Below, piece by piece: positions 28,643 through 38,102 of a stretch of 64,000 nucleotides of DNA. Under the pieces are notes generated by a model. The model did no database searches, had not been told where the DNA came from, and saw nothing but the letters and a program-made list of their open reading frames with translations. The position numbers and the translations under genes were made by a program. Source of the DNA: Leeuwenhoekiella parthenopeia. Lineage in GTDB: Bacteria > Bacteroidota > Bacteroidia > Flavobacteriales > Flavobacteriaceae. The stretch is taken from assembly GCF_020782115.1 (NCBI RefSeq), contig NZ_JAJGMW010000014.1, positions 55,998 through 119,997 on the forward strand. The letters run 5' to 3'. Numbering within the stretch: the first letter of the stretch is position 1; each line of letters opens with the position of its first letter.

Positions 28643-30592
28643 GTGAATTTCAATTGTAACGCATATCACAGGATTGCTAAAGGGAAGATATTTCTTTTTT
28701 TTACACTTGTTTTATGTCTGTCTGTTTCCGGACAGCAACGTCCCATAGATTCACTCTTACAGAAATTATCACAAACCAAATCAGACTCGAGCCGGGTTCA
28801 TATTCTCGAGCGTCTGGGTTATGAGTATCTGTATTACAAGCCCGACTCTGCATTGTTCTACATCGATGAGGCGCTCGAACTTTCTAAAAAAAATGAATAC
28901 GAGCTTGGCCTTGCAAAAGCACACAACCGCAAAGGAACCTATTATATCGTAAAATCACAGTATTCCCAGGCAATTGAAGAATTTCAAAAGGCTTTACCCT
29001 TTTATAAAAAAATCGGAGACAGTACCGGGATAAGTGAAAGTTTAGGAAATCTTGGTATTCTTGATTTTTATTTGAGGGATTATGACGAGGCACTTGAAAA
29101 TTTTCAGCAGGCGATTACCTATCTCGACACGGTGGGTCAGTTTGAAACGTACACCAAGTATTTGGCCAATTTAAGCGGGGTACACCGCGAGAAAAAACAA
29201 TTAGACAGTGCCCTGTATTATGCGCGGCGTTCTTTAGACTATTCCCAAAAGCTTGACGATAAACGCCTGTCGTCTGTTTCGTATTTTAATTTGGGTACCG
29301 TCTATTATTTTTTAGAGGATTATGACAAGGCTATCGCTAATCTGAATAAGGCCCTGGAACTTGATCGTATTCCGGTTCAGTTTTCCATTTTAGCAAAATC
29401 CTACAAGTCTCTTAGTTATACTGTTCTTGGAAACAAGGAACTGGCGGCAGCCGCATTGGAGGGGCTTGAGCAACAGGCTCTGGCAATAAATGATCAATAC
29501 GTTACGCTGAGGTTATATGAAGCAAAACAAAAGTATTTAGAGTCTGAGGGGCGCATAGCGGAAGCTTTTGAATATGCTCAGAAGTACATTAAATTAAATG
29601 ATGAGATTCACAATCGGGAGCAAATCACAATTTTTCAGAATATTAAAGTAAAATATGCAACCGAGGAGCGTATTCTTGAAAACAGACTCCTACATCAGGA
29701 AGCTAATCTGCAAAGCCTGCAATTGCAAAACCAGCGTTATGCCATCTGGGCGGTAGCTATTCTGGTGTTTTTGTTCCTCATTATGTTTTTGATTATATAC
29801 CATATGTACAGCTATAAATCGGAAGCAAATAAAATGCTGAAAGAGAAGCAGGAGATTTTGAATAGAAATAACCGCAGTCTGGAGCTTATCAATACGCAGA
29901 AGGATAATTTGTTTTCAATTGTTGCTCACGATGTACGCAGCCCTATCGCTTCCATATTGAGCAGTACCCAGTTTTTAAACAAGCATTTTAATGAGTTTAG
30001 CGTCGATGAATTTAAACAACTTTTAGGGCAGCTCGAAGATCAGGCCGAAACGCTCAACAATTTAATTCTTGGAGTTTTAGTCTGGGCAAAATCTCAGATG
30101 AACGGTTTCAATTTTCACATTCAGGAAATAAAGCTGAATACGTTTCTTACTGATACCCTAAAAACCGAAGAATCTGCGATAAAGCGTAAAAATCTTCAAA
30201 TTGTTAGGGAAATCGAAGAGGATCAAATCATTAAAACCGATTATCAGGTTTTGCAGGTTATTGTGCGCAATTTCCTGAGTAATGCCATCAAGTTTACACC
30301 GGCAGGCGGAAAGATCAGTTTTGGTCTCAAAGAAGAAAAATCCTTTTACCATATTAGCGTTACAGACACGGGTAGAGGTATGACTTCGGAAGAAATTAGA
30401 AAAGTGCTTGTTGATCAAAAGCGCTTTTCAGTTAAAGGCACCGAAGACGAGCCCGGCAATGGGATTGGGCTTATTTTGTGCCAGGAAATCGCAGCACAAA
30501 CTGGAGGCCGCATCGAGATTGAAAGCACTCCGGGCGTGGGCTCAACCTTTGTTTTTGTCTTTCCTAAACCAGAACAGGCCGGGAAGATTTAG
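28643..30592 (+). CDS. TPR-containing sensor histidine kinase
   Basis: 649 residues from a GTG start; no ATG in frame precedes the signal peptide (KGKIFLFFTLVLCLSVSGQ). The periplasmic part (about 33-325) contains TPR repeats. One transmembrane segment is at about 366-388, with a short coiled coil on either side. The kinase has the H-box IVAHDVRSPIASI (His429), N-box RNFLSNAIKFTP, G1 DTGRGM and G2 GNGIGLILCQEI. No receiver domain or response regulator lies nearby, so its partner is elsewhere. The ligand is unknown. This TPR-kinase architecture is common in Bacteroidota. Confidence 0.9.
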   Translation: MNFNCNAYHRIAKGKIFLFFTLVLCLSVSGQQRPIDSLLQKLSQTKSDSSRVHILERLGYEYLYYKPDSALFYIDEALELSKKNEYELGLAKAHNRKGTYYIVKSQYSQAIEEFQKALPFYKKIGDSTGISESLGNLGILDFYLRDYDEALENFQQAITYLDTVGQFETYTKYLANLSGVHREKKQLDSALYYARRSLDYSQKLDDKRLSSVSYFNLGTVYYFLEDYDKAIANLNKALELDRIPVQFSILAKSYKSLSYTVLGNKELAAAALEGLEQQALAINDQYVTLRLYEAKQKYLESEGRIAEAFEYAQKYIKLNDEIHNREQITIFQNIKVKYATEERILENRLLHQEANLQSLQLQNQRYAIWAVAILVFLFLIMFLIIYHMYSYKSEANKMLKEKQEILNRNNRSLELINTQKDNLFSIVAHDVRSPIASILSSTQFLNKHFNEFSVDEFKQLLGQLEDQAETLNNLILGVLVWAKSQMNGFNFHIQEIKLNTFLTDTLKTEESAIKRKNLQIVREIEEDQIIKTDYQVLQVIVRNFLSNAIKFTPAGGKISFGLKEEKSFYHISVTDTGRGMTSEEIRKVLVDQKRFSVKGTEDEPGNGIGLILCQEIAAQTGGRIEIESTPGVGSTFVFVFPKPEQAGKI

Positions 30593-30733
30593 CTGGCTGT
30601 ATGCTCACATTTTTTTAATTGTATCTTTAACTCCTGTTTTTCCGAAAATCGGGAATACAGTTGCTGAGGCTTGCCTCAAATTAAAAAACAGTTTTAAAAA
30701 CCTTAAGGCATTGTTCAGGGTAATTTGTATTTA

Positions 30734-31600
30734 ATGAGTTCAAAAATCAAAATCATAGAATGTCCGCGGGATGCGATGCAGGGGATCAAAGCTTTTATCC
30801 CTACAGCGCAAAAAGCGCAATACATACAGTCACTCTTGCGCTGTGGTTTTGACACCATAGATTTTGGGAGTTTTGTATCGCCTAAAGCTATTCCGCAAAT
30901 GGTAGATACGGCAGCGGTTTTAGACCTTTTAGATTTGTCGCGTACACAAACCAAACTATTAGCCATCATCGCCAATCTGCGCGGGGCCGAAGATGCAGTT
31001 AAGCACGACCAAATAGATTATCTGGGTTATCCTTTCAGTATTTCGGAGAACTTTCAGATGCGGAATACGCATAAAACCATAGCAGAATCTGTTGGCTTGC
31101 TTCAGGATATTCTTGACCTGGCATACAAACACAATAAACAGGTGGTTACCTATATTTCCATGGGTTTTGGAAATCCTTATGGTGATCCGTGGAGTGTGGA
31201 GATTGTAGGGGAGTGGACCGAAAAATTGGCAGCAATGGGTGTTTCCATCCTGTCGCTTTCAGATACTGTGGGAACTTCAGATGCTGAAACTATTGATTAT
31301 CTGTTCAGCAATCTGATTCCTAAATATCCGCATATCGAGTTTGGAGCGCATTTACACACCACGCCCAATAAGTGGTTTGAAAAAGTAGATGCAGCTTATA
31401 AAGCGGGCTGTCGCAGGTTTGACGGTGCCATACAGGGGTTTGGAGGTTGCCCGATGGCTAAAGACGAACTCACCGGCAATATGCCTACCGAAAAGATGCT
31501 TTCCTATTTCAATACGGTTAAGGAAGATAGTGGCATACGCCCTATGAGCTTTGAGTCGGCGCACAACGAGGCTTCAAAAATCTTCCACAACTACCATTAA
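30734..31600 (+). CDS. Hydroxymethylglutaryl-CoA lyase
   Basis: 288 residues from ATG 30734 (a TTG three codons upstream is less likely). A TIM-barrel HMGL-like enzyme: IIECPRDAMQGIKAFIP, LRCGFDTIDFGSFVSPKAIPQMVD, SLSDTVGTSDAETIDYL, GAHLHTTPNKWFEKVDAAY and GGCPMAKDELTGNMPTEKM, the family signature with its catalytic Cys. Cleaves HMG-CoA to acetoacetate and acetyl-CoA in leucine breakdown. No other leucine-degradation genes are in the window. Closely related aldolase-type enzymes cannot be ruled out. Confidence 0.88.
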   Translation: MSSKIKIIECPRDAMQGIKAFIPTAQKAQYIQSLLRCGFDTIDFGSFVSPKAIPQMVDTAAVLDLLDLSRTQTKLLAIIANLRGAEDAVKHDQIDYLGYPFSISENFQMRNTHKTIAESVGLLQDILDLAYKHNKQVVTYISMGFGNPYGDPWSVEIVGEWTEKLAAMGVSILSLSDTVGTSDAETIDYLFSNLIPKYPHIEFGAHLHTTPNKWFEKVDAAYKAGCRRFDGAIQGFGGCPMAKDELTGNMPTEKMLSYFNTVKEDSGIRPMSFESAHNEASKIFHNYH

Positions 31601-31695
31601 TTGGCACCGCCAAAAGGCATTATTTCTCAAGGCATTTCTCGAAATTCATAATTTATTTAAACGAAAGCCTCCCGGGCTTGCCCCAAGGTTAACTA

Positions 31696-34155
31696 TTACA
31701 ATTTAAACTGAAGGGTCGCGTACCAGGTTCTGGGCTGACTCGGGATGATACCGGGACCCGGATAGCCGGTTGCTCTGCGCACAAAATACGAGTTGTCTAA
31801 CAGGTTGTTGATACCGGTTTCTAAACGGAATTTCTTGTAGGTATACGACAGCGAAAGATCCAGAATATCGTAAGCCGGGATTTCTCCTATAATTCCTGAG
31901 GTATTGCTAAAATCACGTTCTGAGTTGGTAGCATCAGTAAATTGTTTGCTGAGGTAGGTGTACTGAAGGCTTCCCAGGAGGTTTTTAAAGCCAAAATTAA
32001 TTCCGGTTTTTAGGTTTACATCCGGTATAAACTCCACCTGTTTGCCTGTAACATTGTTTTTTTCGGAAGCAGTGTATTCTGATTGGGTGAGTGCCAAATT
32101 TCCAAACAGTCTAAGGCTAAAATCTTTATTCCTGCTAAAGCTGTCCCAGATGTTGTAATCTGCAAACGTTTCGATCCCATAAATGGAAGCATCCCCAATG
32201 TTTCCCCTTCTTTGAACGACAAGTATATCACTCTCTTCCTCCAGAACTATACCCAGTCTGTCCTGATAGCGTAAAAAGAAAGCGCCTACATCGTAGCTGA
32301 GTAAAGAGCCTATTCTTCCTCGTGCACCCAGATCAAAAGTATAACCATCTTCATCAGTAATACCTTCATCTATCTGAAATGTAGGGTTTACAATACGAAT
32401 ATCATCAAAAGTAACTGACCGGTAATTTTGACTGATATTACCGTAAAATTCCAGAGCTTTTGATGGTTTATAACTCATACCCACACCGAGTAGAACAAAT
32501 GTGCGTTCAAAATTTCTATCCTCTTCAATATCCTCATCCAGAATCACATTTCCGGCGTTATCGGTATTTATACGTTTAAAACTACCTTGTGCACGTGTAT
32601 TTATATATTCTAGTCTGGCACCCGGAGTTACACTGAATTTTTCGCTCAGGTTGATTATGGTCTCGCTAAATGCCGCAAGATTGAGGTTCGGAAACGTATA
32701 GTCTGACTGACGCTCGTAGTTTGGGAAATCTGCCGTGGCAAAGTTGAAATCAGCATCACTTGCCGTTGTTCCGGGACCTTGCTGACTTTCGTTTCGGGAT
32801 TGATAATATTTACTACCTACTAAAAACGTATGCTCTTTGCCAAACAGGTTGTATCGCGTAAGAAATCGGGCTTCGGCGCCCCAGTTTTTAAAATCGCCCA
32901 CAATCAAATCGCGGGGCTCATCAAAATCATCAGCTTGATTCACTCGATTTACCCGGAAACCGACTGTTTTCCGCGAAGCGTCAAGGGCAAATAACTGCAG
33001 GCTAAAATCAGTTTTTTTAGAAAAGGCATGTTCCAGACGCAGGGCAAAAAGCTTCCAGTCTACGGCAAACCAGTTACGGCTGCGGTTGCTAAAGGTGGGG
33101 TCTTCTTCAAACTGCGCGTCGGTGAGTCCGCCTGCCTGCTGCGCCAGGTAATACAGGTAACTACCTTCAAAAATTAGCTTGGTTTTATCGCCGATTTTTT
33201 GATCGAGATGCAAATAGGCATTATAGGAATCAAAACCGGAGTTGGGTCGAAAACCATCTCCTTTTTTGTAATTGAAATAGGCGTAGTAGCCGGTGTTGTC
33301 TACCGTGCCGCTCAGGCTGTTAAACGAAGTAAACAGATTATAACTACCTAAGGTTTGCCTTGAAGTCCACTCCAGTTTTTTGTCGGGGTTGGGTTGCTTC
33401 AGTTTAAAATTGATGAGTCCGCCAAACTGCGTACCGTATTGCAGAGAGGCAGCACCACGCACCACTTCTATACTTTCTAAAGCCTCGGCGGGTGGTGTGT
33501 AATAACTCTCGGGATAGCCCAAAACATCTGCCGAAATATCGTAACCATTTTGACGCGTATTAAAATTCGCCGAACGGTTGGGATCCAGACCACGCCCGCC
33601 GATGTTGAGCTGCAGGCCGGCGTCGTTATTTTCGTAAATATTAAGACCTACCACCTGTGCGTAAATCTGCCGGGCAGTTCCGGACGATAAATTGGCAGTC
33701 AGGTTTTCTACCTGTACCACCTCACTTTTCTTCCCCGCGTAAATGGCGGTGCCTTCAACGGGTTTGAGTTGTCGCAAAGCGAAAATTTTCCGTTTGCGGG
33801 CAGTGATCATAACCTCGTTCAGGTTTTCGCCCAAAGGATCGAGCGCAAAATCAAGGCGCGCATCTGCCGAAAGCGTGATACTTTTTTCAGCCAGTTCAAA
33901 AGCGAGTGCAAAGACGCTTAGGGTATAACTTCCTTCAGACAATCCGTTAAAGGTGTACGTACCGCGTGCATCGGTTTCGACCTTTCGGCCAATTTCAAGA
34001 CAAAATACTTCGGCATTGGAGATAGGCTCTCCCGTAGTTGCGGCAGTCAGGGTGCCGGTAAGATTGTACTGCGTTTGTTGCGCCTGTGTAGTTTTCGCGA
34101 AGGCGAAAAAAACAATAAGCAAAGCGAAAAATTTAAAGTCCTTGTATGGTATCAT
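31696..34155 (-). CDS. TonB-dependent receptor of the iron-type operon
   Basis: About 819 residues from ATG 34153-34155 (MIPYKDFKFFALL...); an upstream ATG at 34203 would add 16 residues before the signal peptide. After the signal come a CarboxypepD-regulatory-like domain (YNLTGTLTAATTGEPISNAEVFC), a plug (GGRGLDPNRSANFNTRQNGY, ESIEVVRGAASLQYGTQFGGLINFK) and a 22-strand-type barrel ending RTWYATLQFKL. It resembles FecA-type siderophore receptors. The stop of the HTTM gene lies inside its start region (23-nt overlap), so it is the last gene of an operon with HTTM, imelysin and DUF4856. Likely imports an iron complex or other metal ligand. Confidence 0.9.
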   Translation of the reverse strand: MIPYKDFKFFALLIVFFAFAKTTQAQQTQYNLTGTLTAATTGEPISNAEVFCLEIGRKVETDARGTYTFNGLSEGSYTLSVFALAFELAEKSITLSADARLDFALDPLGENLNEVMITARKRKIFALRQLKPVEGTAIYAGKKSEVVQVENLTANLSSGTARQIYAQVVGLNIYENNDAGLQLNIGGRGLDPNRSANFNTRQNGYDISADVLGYPESYYTPPAEALESIEVVRGAASLQYGTQFGGLINFKLKQPNPDKKLEWTSRQTLGSYNLFTSFNSLSGTVDNTGYYAYFNYKKGDGFRPNSGFDSYNAYLHLDQKIGDKTKLIFEGSYLYYLAQQAGGLTDAQFEEDPTFSNRSRNWFAVDWKLFALRLEHAFSKKTDFSLQLFALDASRKTVGFRVNRVNQADDFDEPRDLIVGDFKNWGAEARFLTRYNLFGKEHTFLVGSKYYQSRNESQQGPGTTASDADFNFATADFPNYERQSDYTFPNLNLAAFSETIINLSEKFSVTPGARLEYINTRAQGSFKRINTDNAGNVILDEDIEEDRNFERTFVLLGVGMSYKPSKALEFYGNISQNYRSVTFDDIRIVNPTFQIDEGITDEDGYTFDLGARGRIGSLLSYDVGAFFLRYQDRLGIVLEEESDILVVQRRGNIGDASIYGIETFADYNIWDSFSRNKDFSLRLFGNLALTQSEYTASEKNNVTGKQVEFIPDVNLKTGINFGFKNLLGSLQYTYLSKQFTDATNSERDFSNTSGIIGEIPAYDILDLSLSYTYKKFRLETGINNLLDNSYFVRRATGYPGPGIIPSQPRTWYATLQFKL

Positions 34156-35482
34156 CAAAAGGGAGTATAAACGTTTTGGGCTTAAACGAGCGCGGCTCAT
34201 CAAGCAAATTTACATTAGGGTCTATAAATGGCTGACTCAGTCTGCCGTTAAGTGCAACATAACTTTCTACATACACCGCCAGGTTTTTATGACCCTGAGC
34301 TGAAAAATGCGCTGCAAGATACTGCGCGTATTCGAGAATAAAGTCGGGCTGGGTGCTCATTTGTTTTTCCTGAAAGGGCGTCAAAAAATCACTGTTATCC
34401 ACGTAAAAATTCTTGCCCGTTTGCTCATCAACCACTTTGAACTGAGCGTAACCGGCTTTTTCCATCAGCATTACCCGCCACGAAAAGCGATAGCCTTCTT
34501 CGGTCCAGAAGAGTTCGCCGGGATAGGCGAGGTACCGCCAGGGCAGCAGGAGCTGTATTACAAAAAATACCCCAACTGCCATTAGCGCTGGTTTTGAACT
34601 CATTTTTGAAACCCGTTCTGTCGTTGCAAGAGTTTTTAGGCGGAAGGATTTTCGCAGGAAATGGATGATTTTTTGATGGAAACCGGCGTCAAAGAAAATA
34701 AGCGCGCTTACAATCATGATGTACGGAAACATCCCAATGGGGAACAGTACCCGGGTAAGCACGTGGAAAATGACTACCAGCACAAAGCCCAGTTTACGTG
34801 TGGGTTTGTACAGCAATAAAAACGGAATGCTGAGATCGTAGATCGCGCCAAACCAACTAAAGCTATAATGTACCCATTCCTGCTGCATCAGGTTTCCTAA
34901 AAGCGGTAAATCGTATTTGGAAGGCAACCAGATCTTAAGTGGCATTGCCCGTAGAAGCCAGTCGCTGTTCAGTTTTGCAAGGCCGGCATAAAAATAAACG
35001 ATACCCAGCAGCAGTTTGATGCTGTCTATATTCCACTTCGGGATGTGGGTAAATGTTTGTTTTCTGCGATACGAGTCCAGAGAAAAATAAGCGCCACCTT
35101 CTAAAAACAACATTAAAAATGCCAGACAGCTGATGAAATAATAATGGTTGAGGTAGGTGGTTTTATCCATCAGCTCAATGTAGGTAAAGCTCAGAAAGAA
35201 CAGGAGTACAGACCATTTGTAGCGATAGCCTAGCGCAATACCCAGAGCAGCAAGGGCACAAATGCCAAAAATCACGTAGGTAAAGTTGCCTAAAGGCTGT
35301 ACCCAGCTAAAGCCGTAATAGGTAAAGTGAAAATCGGGCTCGAGGTAGAGTTTTTGAATCCAGCCGTTGCTCCAAAAACGGATTATGCTCAACAGCATCA
35401 TCACACCAAACAAAATACGAAAGACCGCTAATGGAGCGGCCTCTGTATTTTTAGTAAGATATTTGGAGATTGACTTTTGCAT
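34133..35482 (-). CDS. HTTM-domain membrane protein
   Basis: 449 residues with several hydrophobic segments in the N-terminal 300 (for example PLAVFRILFGVMMLLSIIRFW, YYFISCLAFLMLFLEGGAYFSL and LGFVLVVIFHVLTRVLFPIGMFPYIM). The C-terminal 120 residues are soluble. This is the HTTM (vitamin K-dependent gamma-carboxylase-like) fold seen in Bacteroidota. Its start overlaps the imelysin stop by one base (TAATG). Members next to imelysin and TonB receptors are likely membrane partners in metal uptake; the biochemical activity is unknown. Confidence 0.88.
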   Translation of the reverse strand: MQKSISKYLTKNTEAAPLAVFRILFGVMMLLSIIRFWSNGWIQKLYLEPDFHFTYYGFSWVQPLGNFTYVIFGICALAALGIALGYRYKWSVLLFFLSFTYIELMDKTTYLNHYYFISCLAFLMLFLEGGAYFSLDSYRRKQTFTHIPKWNIDSIKLLLGIVYFYAGLAKLNSDWLLRAMPLKIWLPSKYDLPLLGNLMQQEWVHYSFSWFGAIYDLSIPFLLLYKPTRKLGFVLVVIFHVLTRVLFPIGMFPYIMIVSALIFFDAGFHQKIIHFLRKSFRLKTLATTERVSKMSSKPALMAVGVFFVIQLLLPWRYLAYPGELFWTEEGYRFSWRVMLMEKAGYAQFKVVDEQTGKNFYVDNSDFLTPFQEKQMSTQPDFILEYAQYLAAHFSAQGHKNLAVYVESYVALNGRLSQPFIDPNVNLLDEPRSFKPKTFILPFDDTIQGL

Positions 35483-36606
35483 TAATCACCGTCTGCATCT
35501 ACGTAATCGACATTGATGTCAAGTGCCTGCAACATATCGATCTTCATTAAAATCGTATTGCGCTGCAGCTCGTTGTAGGTCTCCAACAGGGCATTATTGT
35601 TGGTCTCAATCTGTACCACAAAGCTGCTGTTTAACGCGTTGGCTTTCGCCCGTGCGGCGTCAAACTGGGCATTTATAAGACTACTAAGGTCACTGCCGTT
35701 TTTAATGGTATTTAGATAATCGAGATAGGCTTTGAAAGAAGCTCCGGTGGCCGAACCCTTGTAGGCTTTCCCGTTGAAGAAATTCTGGGTTGCATTTAGA
35801 GCTTCAAGCAATAACGCTTTAGATAAATCTTCTTTATAGTAGGCCTCTACCGTTTGTGGTAATACTTCATTTGAAAAAATTCCGGCAGGGATTCCCACTT
35901 TTCCGGCTCTTAAAAGCTTTTCGTAATAAAAAATGTAATCGTTAGCCAGTTTATCAACAGAACCAGAAGCCGAGGACGATGTATTGCTCACAAAGCTTCC
36001 GCGGAAACTGTTTTTCCAATCGGCCAGTACCGTCGCGGTTAACTGTTCGATACTCCCTGTTACATCGCTTAGGTACTTCTTATAATTTTCAGCGTTTACA
36101 TCTGTGGTATAAAAAGCAAGAACTTCAGCGTCGCTATCTCCCAATCCAAAAAGCAAGTAATCAAGCGCCGGGAAACCCTGTGCATCAACTGCAGAAGGTA
36201 GCGCCAGGTCGTAATTTCCACTTTCTACAGCCGAAGTGATTTCGGTAGCGTTGGTAGGGTAGGTGTTTAGCCTGTAACTGTAACGAAGTTCTTCGGCTTT
36301 GCCTATATCAAACAGTTCAACATTTTGAAACGAAAAATAAGCAGATTCCCAGGCTGTGCGCAGTGTACCAAGTGTACTGGCATCCGGAGTCGCAACAAAA
36401 GCGGCTGCAGCAGCATTCAACGCTTTAGCTTCAACATCAAAGCCCTCGTAAGACGGAATGATGATATTATCGGCCCAGTTCACGAGCATCGCAGAACGGT
36501 CAAACTGATCGGTTTGTCCCTGTCCGGAATCATCTGTGCTATCTGAGGTACAACTCATAAAGCTGACCAGAGCAATTAAGGTAAAAACGGAAATAATTTT
36601 TTTCAT
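35482..36606 (-). CDS. Imelysin-family lipoprotein
   Basis: 374 residues with lipoprotein signal MKKIISVFTLIALVSFMSC (Cys19). Helical imelysin (peptidase M75) domain with a repeated four-helix plan. The family motif GxHxxE is here GFPALD (about 144-149), so the His and Glu are replaced by Pro and Asp. This is a variant, and proteolysis is doubtful; a metal or haem-binding role is more likely. Imelysin-like proteins are often iron-regulated. Lies between DUF4856 and HTTM in the same operon. Confidence 0.9.
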   Translation of the reverse strand: MKKIISVFTLIALVSFMSCTSDSTDDSGQGQTDQFDRSAMLVNWADNIIIPSYEGFDVEAKALNAAAAAFVATPDASTLGTLRTAWESAYFSFQNVELFDIGKAEELRYSYRLNTYPTNATEITSAVESGNYDLALPSAVDAQGFPALDYLLFGLGDSDAEVLAFYTTDVNAENYKKYLSDVTGSIEQLTATVLADWKNSFRGSFVSNTSSSASGSVDKLANDYIFYYEKLLRAGKVGIPAGIFSNEVLPQTVEAYYKEDLSKALLLEALNATQNFFNGKAYKGSATGASFKAYLDYLNTIKNGSDLSSLINAQFDAARAKANALNSSFVVQIETNNNALLETYNELQRNTILMKIDMLQALDINVDYVDADGD

Positions 36607-36686
36607 CTTTTCTTTTTCTAATCTATGCCCATTTATGGACTTTCATTTTTTTTTGAATGCAAAGATACTTTAAAGCGTGTAAATCA

Positions 36687-37907
36687 CTAGTCTACACTTG
36701 CAGCCTGAGCTACGGTAAAATCAAATTCTGCAGCAATACTTTCTGAAATGGCGTCAATGGTTTCTGTGGTAAGATCCCATAAACCGTTAGCTCCATCGCC
36801 CATAAGCTGGTCTAACAAGCCGGTTACTTCAGCAGCACTTAAATAAGGAGCGTCAGTTTGTGGATTACGGGTAAATTGTAAGCTGTATATAAATCCGTAA
36901 GCTTCAGACAGACCGTGGAACGCTCCGGTTTGATTGCCCGCTGCGATTTTTGTTTTGGCTTGTTGCAGGTAGTAGATGCCGCGTACTGCGATGGCTTTAG
37001 ATACTTCGGCGCGAATGATTGCAGCCTGCTCGTCACGGGTTACATAGTCACCGGCCACGATAGCAGCACGACCGGTTTTAAAGGCGTTAAAAATAGTTTC
37101 GGCAATGGTATTAAAATCGGCATCGTCATTTACACGGCCCACGTATTCATTTAAAAAGCCGTCATCCTCACCAATAGTGGCATTGGGGTTTGCGGGATCC
37201 TGAGAAGCACCGTAGATGTAACCGTAAGCCTCATCCCATTTATGCTCCATCGTGGTGTAGTTTGAACCTTCTTCGGTAATACCTGCCGTGTTATTTGCAC
37301 GGTTGTCACCTTCATCAAGGACAGCTACACTCAGGTAGTTGTTTAGCATTTGATCGGTCATCAGGGCTCCAAGAATTCCTTTGGCAAAAGCCTGATTGTA
37401 TTCTAATCCGGTAGCCGAAACATAACGGGTACGTGTTCCGTCTGCGATTTGACCCGCAGTTCCGGCAATTGCTACGATGTTTTGGTTGGGAAATACTTCA
37501 GAAATTTGTTTGGCGATATAATCGTCAAAAGTGCTTTTTATGGCCTGGCTTTGCACCGCGTTGGTGTTAAAATAATCTACAGATGCAGCCACCTTGCTTC
37601 TTACATTTTTGTCGGAAGCGTTAAGTGCAGCATCTTCAAAATCTGGATCCCCGGCTGTGTGCGTAAATTGCGCCATTACCGAAGCTTCGGTAGCATTGTC
37701 AAAGTCGAGCAGACTTGACGAGATGGCTTCGGCCATAGCTATTCGTGTCGTTTGTCCGTTGAAATCAACTGTGGAGCTCCCTTCGCGGCTGAAGGTGTAA
37801 TTTTCCGGTACTTCAAGAGTAGGATTTGTGTTACCTGCATCGTCGTCTGAGGAACAAGAACTCAAAATTACGGTTGCGGTTAGTAAGATAGAAAGTGGTT
37901 TGAACAT
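36687..37907 (-). CDS. DUF4856 lipoprotein
   Basis: 406 residues with lipoprotein signal MFKPLSILLTATVILSSCSSDD (Cys18). The mature part is rich in Ala, Asn and Asp and mainly helical, matching DUF4856 (for example YTFSREGSSTVDFNGQTTRIAMAEAI and EHKWDEAYGYIYGASQD). It is the first gene of the DUF4856-imelysin-HTTM-receptor operon with its own promoter. Function unknown; probably an outer-membrane or periplasmic ligand-binding component. Confidence 0.88.
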   Translation of the reverse strand: MFKPLSILLTATVILSSCSSDDDAGNTNPTLEVPENYTFSREGSSTVDFNGQTTRIAMAEAISSSLLDFDNATEASVMAQFTHTAGDPDFEDAALNASDKNVRSKVAASVDYFNTNAVQSQAIKSTFDDYIAKQISEVFPNQNIVAIAGTAGQIADGTRTRYVSATGLEYNQAFAKGILGALMTDQMLNNYLSVAVLDEGDNRANNTAGITEEGSNYTTMEHKWDEAYGYIYGASQDPANPNATIGEDDGFLNEYVGRVNDDADFNTIAETIFNAFKTGRAAIVAGDYVTRDEQAAIIRAEVSKAIAVRGIYYLQQAKTKIAAGNQTGAFHGLSEAYGFIYSLQFTRNPQTDAPYLSAAEVTGLLDQLMGDGANGLWDLTTETIDAISESIAAEFDFTVAQAASVD

Positions 37908-37949
37908 TATTAATCTTATTTAGACTGAATATCGATAATTTTACTCCGG

Positions 37950-37980
37950 CAAAAATAACTGCCAGAGTCAAACCTTCCAA
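37950..37980 (-). promoter_or_regulatory. Promoter of the DUF4856-imelysin-HTTM-receptor operon
   Basis: On the minus strand TTG (37980-37978), 20-nt spacer, TATTTTTG (37957-37950), 42 nt upstream of the DUF4856 start. A palindrome TTATTT-C-AAATAA at 37993-38005 lies 12 nt upstream of the -33 box. Confidence 0.6.
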
Positions 37981-37992
37981 ATTTATTTAGAC

Positions 37993-38005
37993 TTATTTCA
38001 AATAA
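37993..38005. promoter_or_regulatory. Palindrome upstream of the iron-type operon
   Basis: TTATTT-C-AAATAA, a perfect 6-1-6 inverted repeat between the divergent promoters of the DUF4856 operon and guaB. Its shape recalls Fur/PerR-type operators (which are 7-1-7 or 6-1-6), but A/T-rich repeats are easily found by chance. Confidence 0.3.
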
Positions 38006-38049
38006 AAACAGCGAACTAGGAATCAATTTTTATTAAGTGCCCACAGTGC

Positions 38050-38101
38050 TTGAGGTTTGAGAATTTAGCAGTATATTTGCACGCAATTAAATCTTAATTG
38101 C
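38050..38101 (+). promoter_or_regulatory. Promoter of guaB with palindromic 5' leader
   Basis: TTG at 38050-38052, 19-nt spacer, TATATTTG at 38072-38079. After it, GCAATTAA (38083-38090), ATC, TTAATTGC (38094-38101) form a perfect 8-bp inverted repeat that ends one base before the start codon. Confidence 0.6.
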
Positions 38102-38102
38102 A

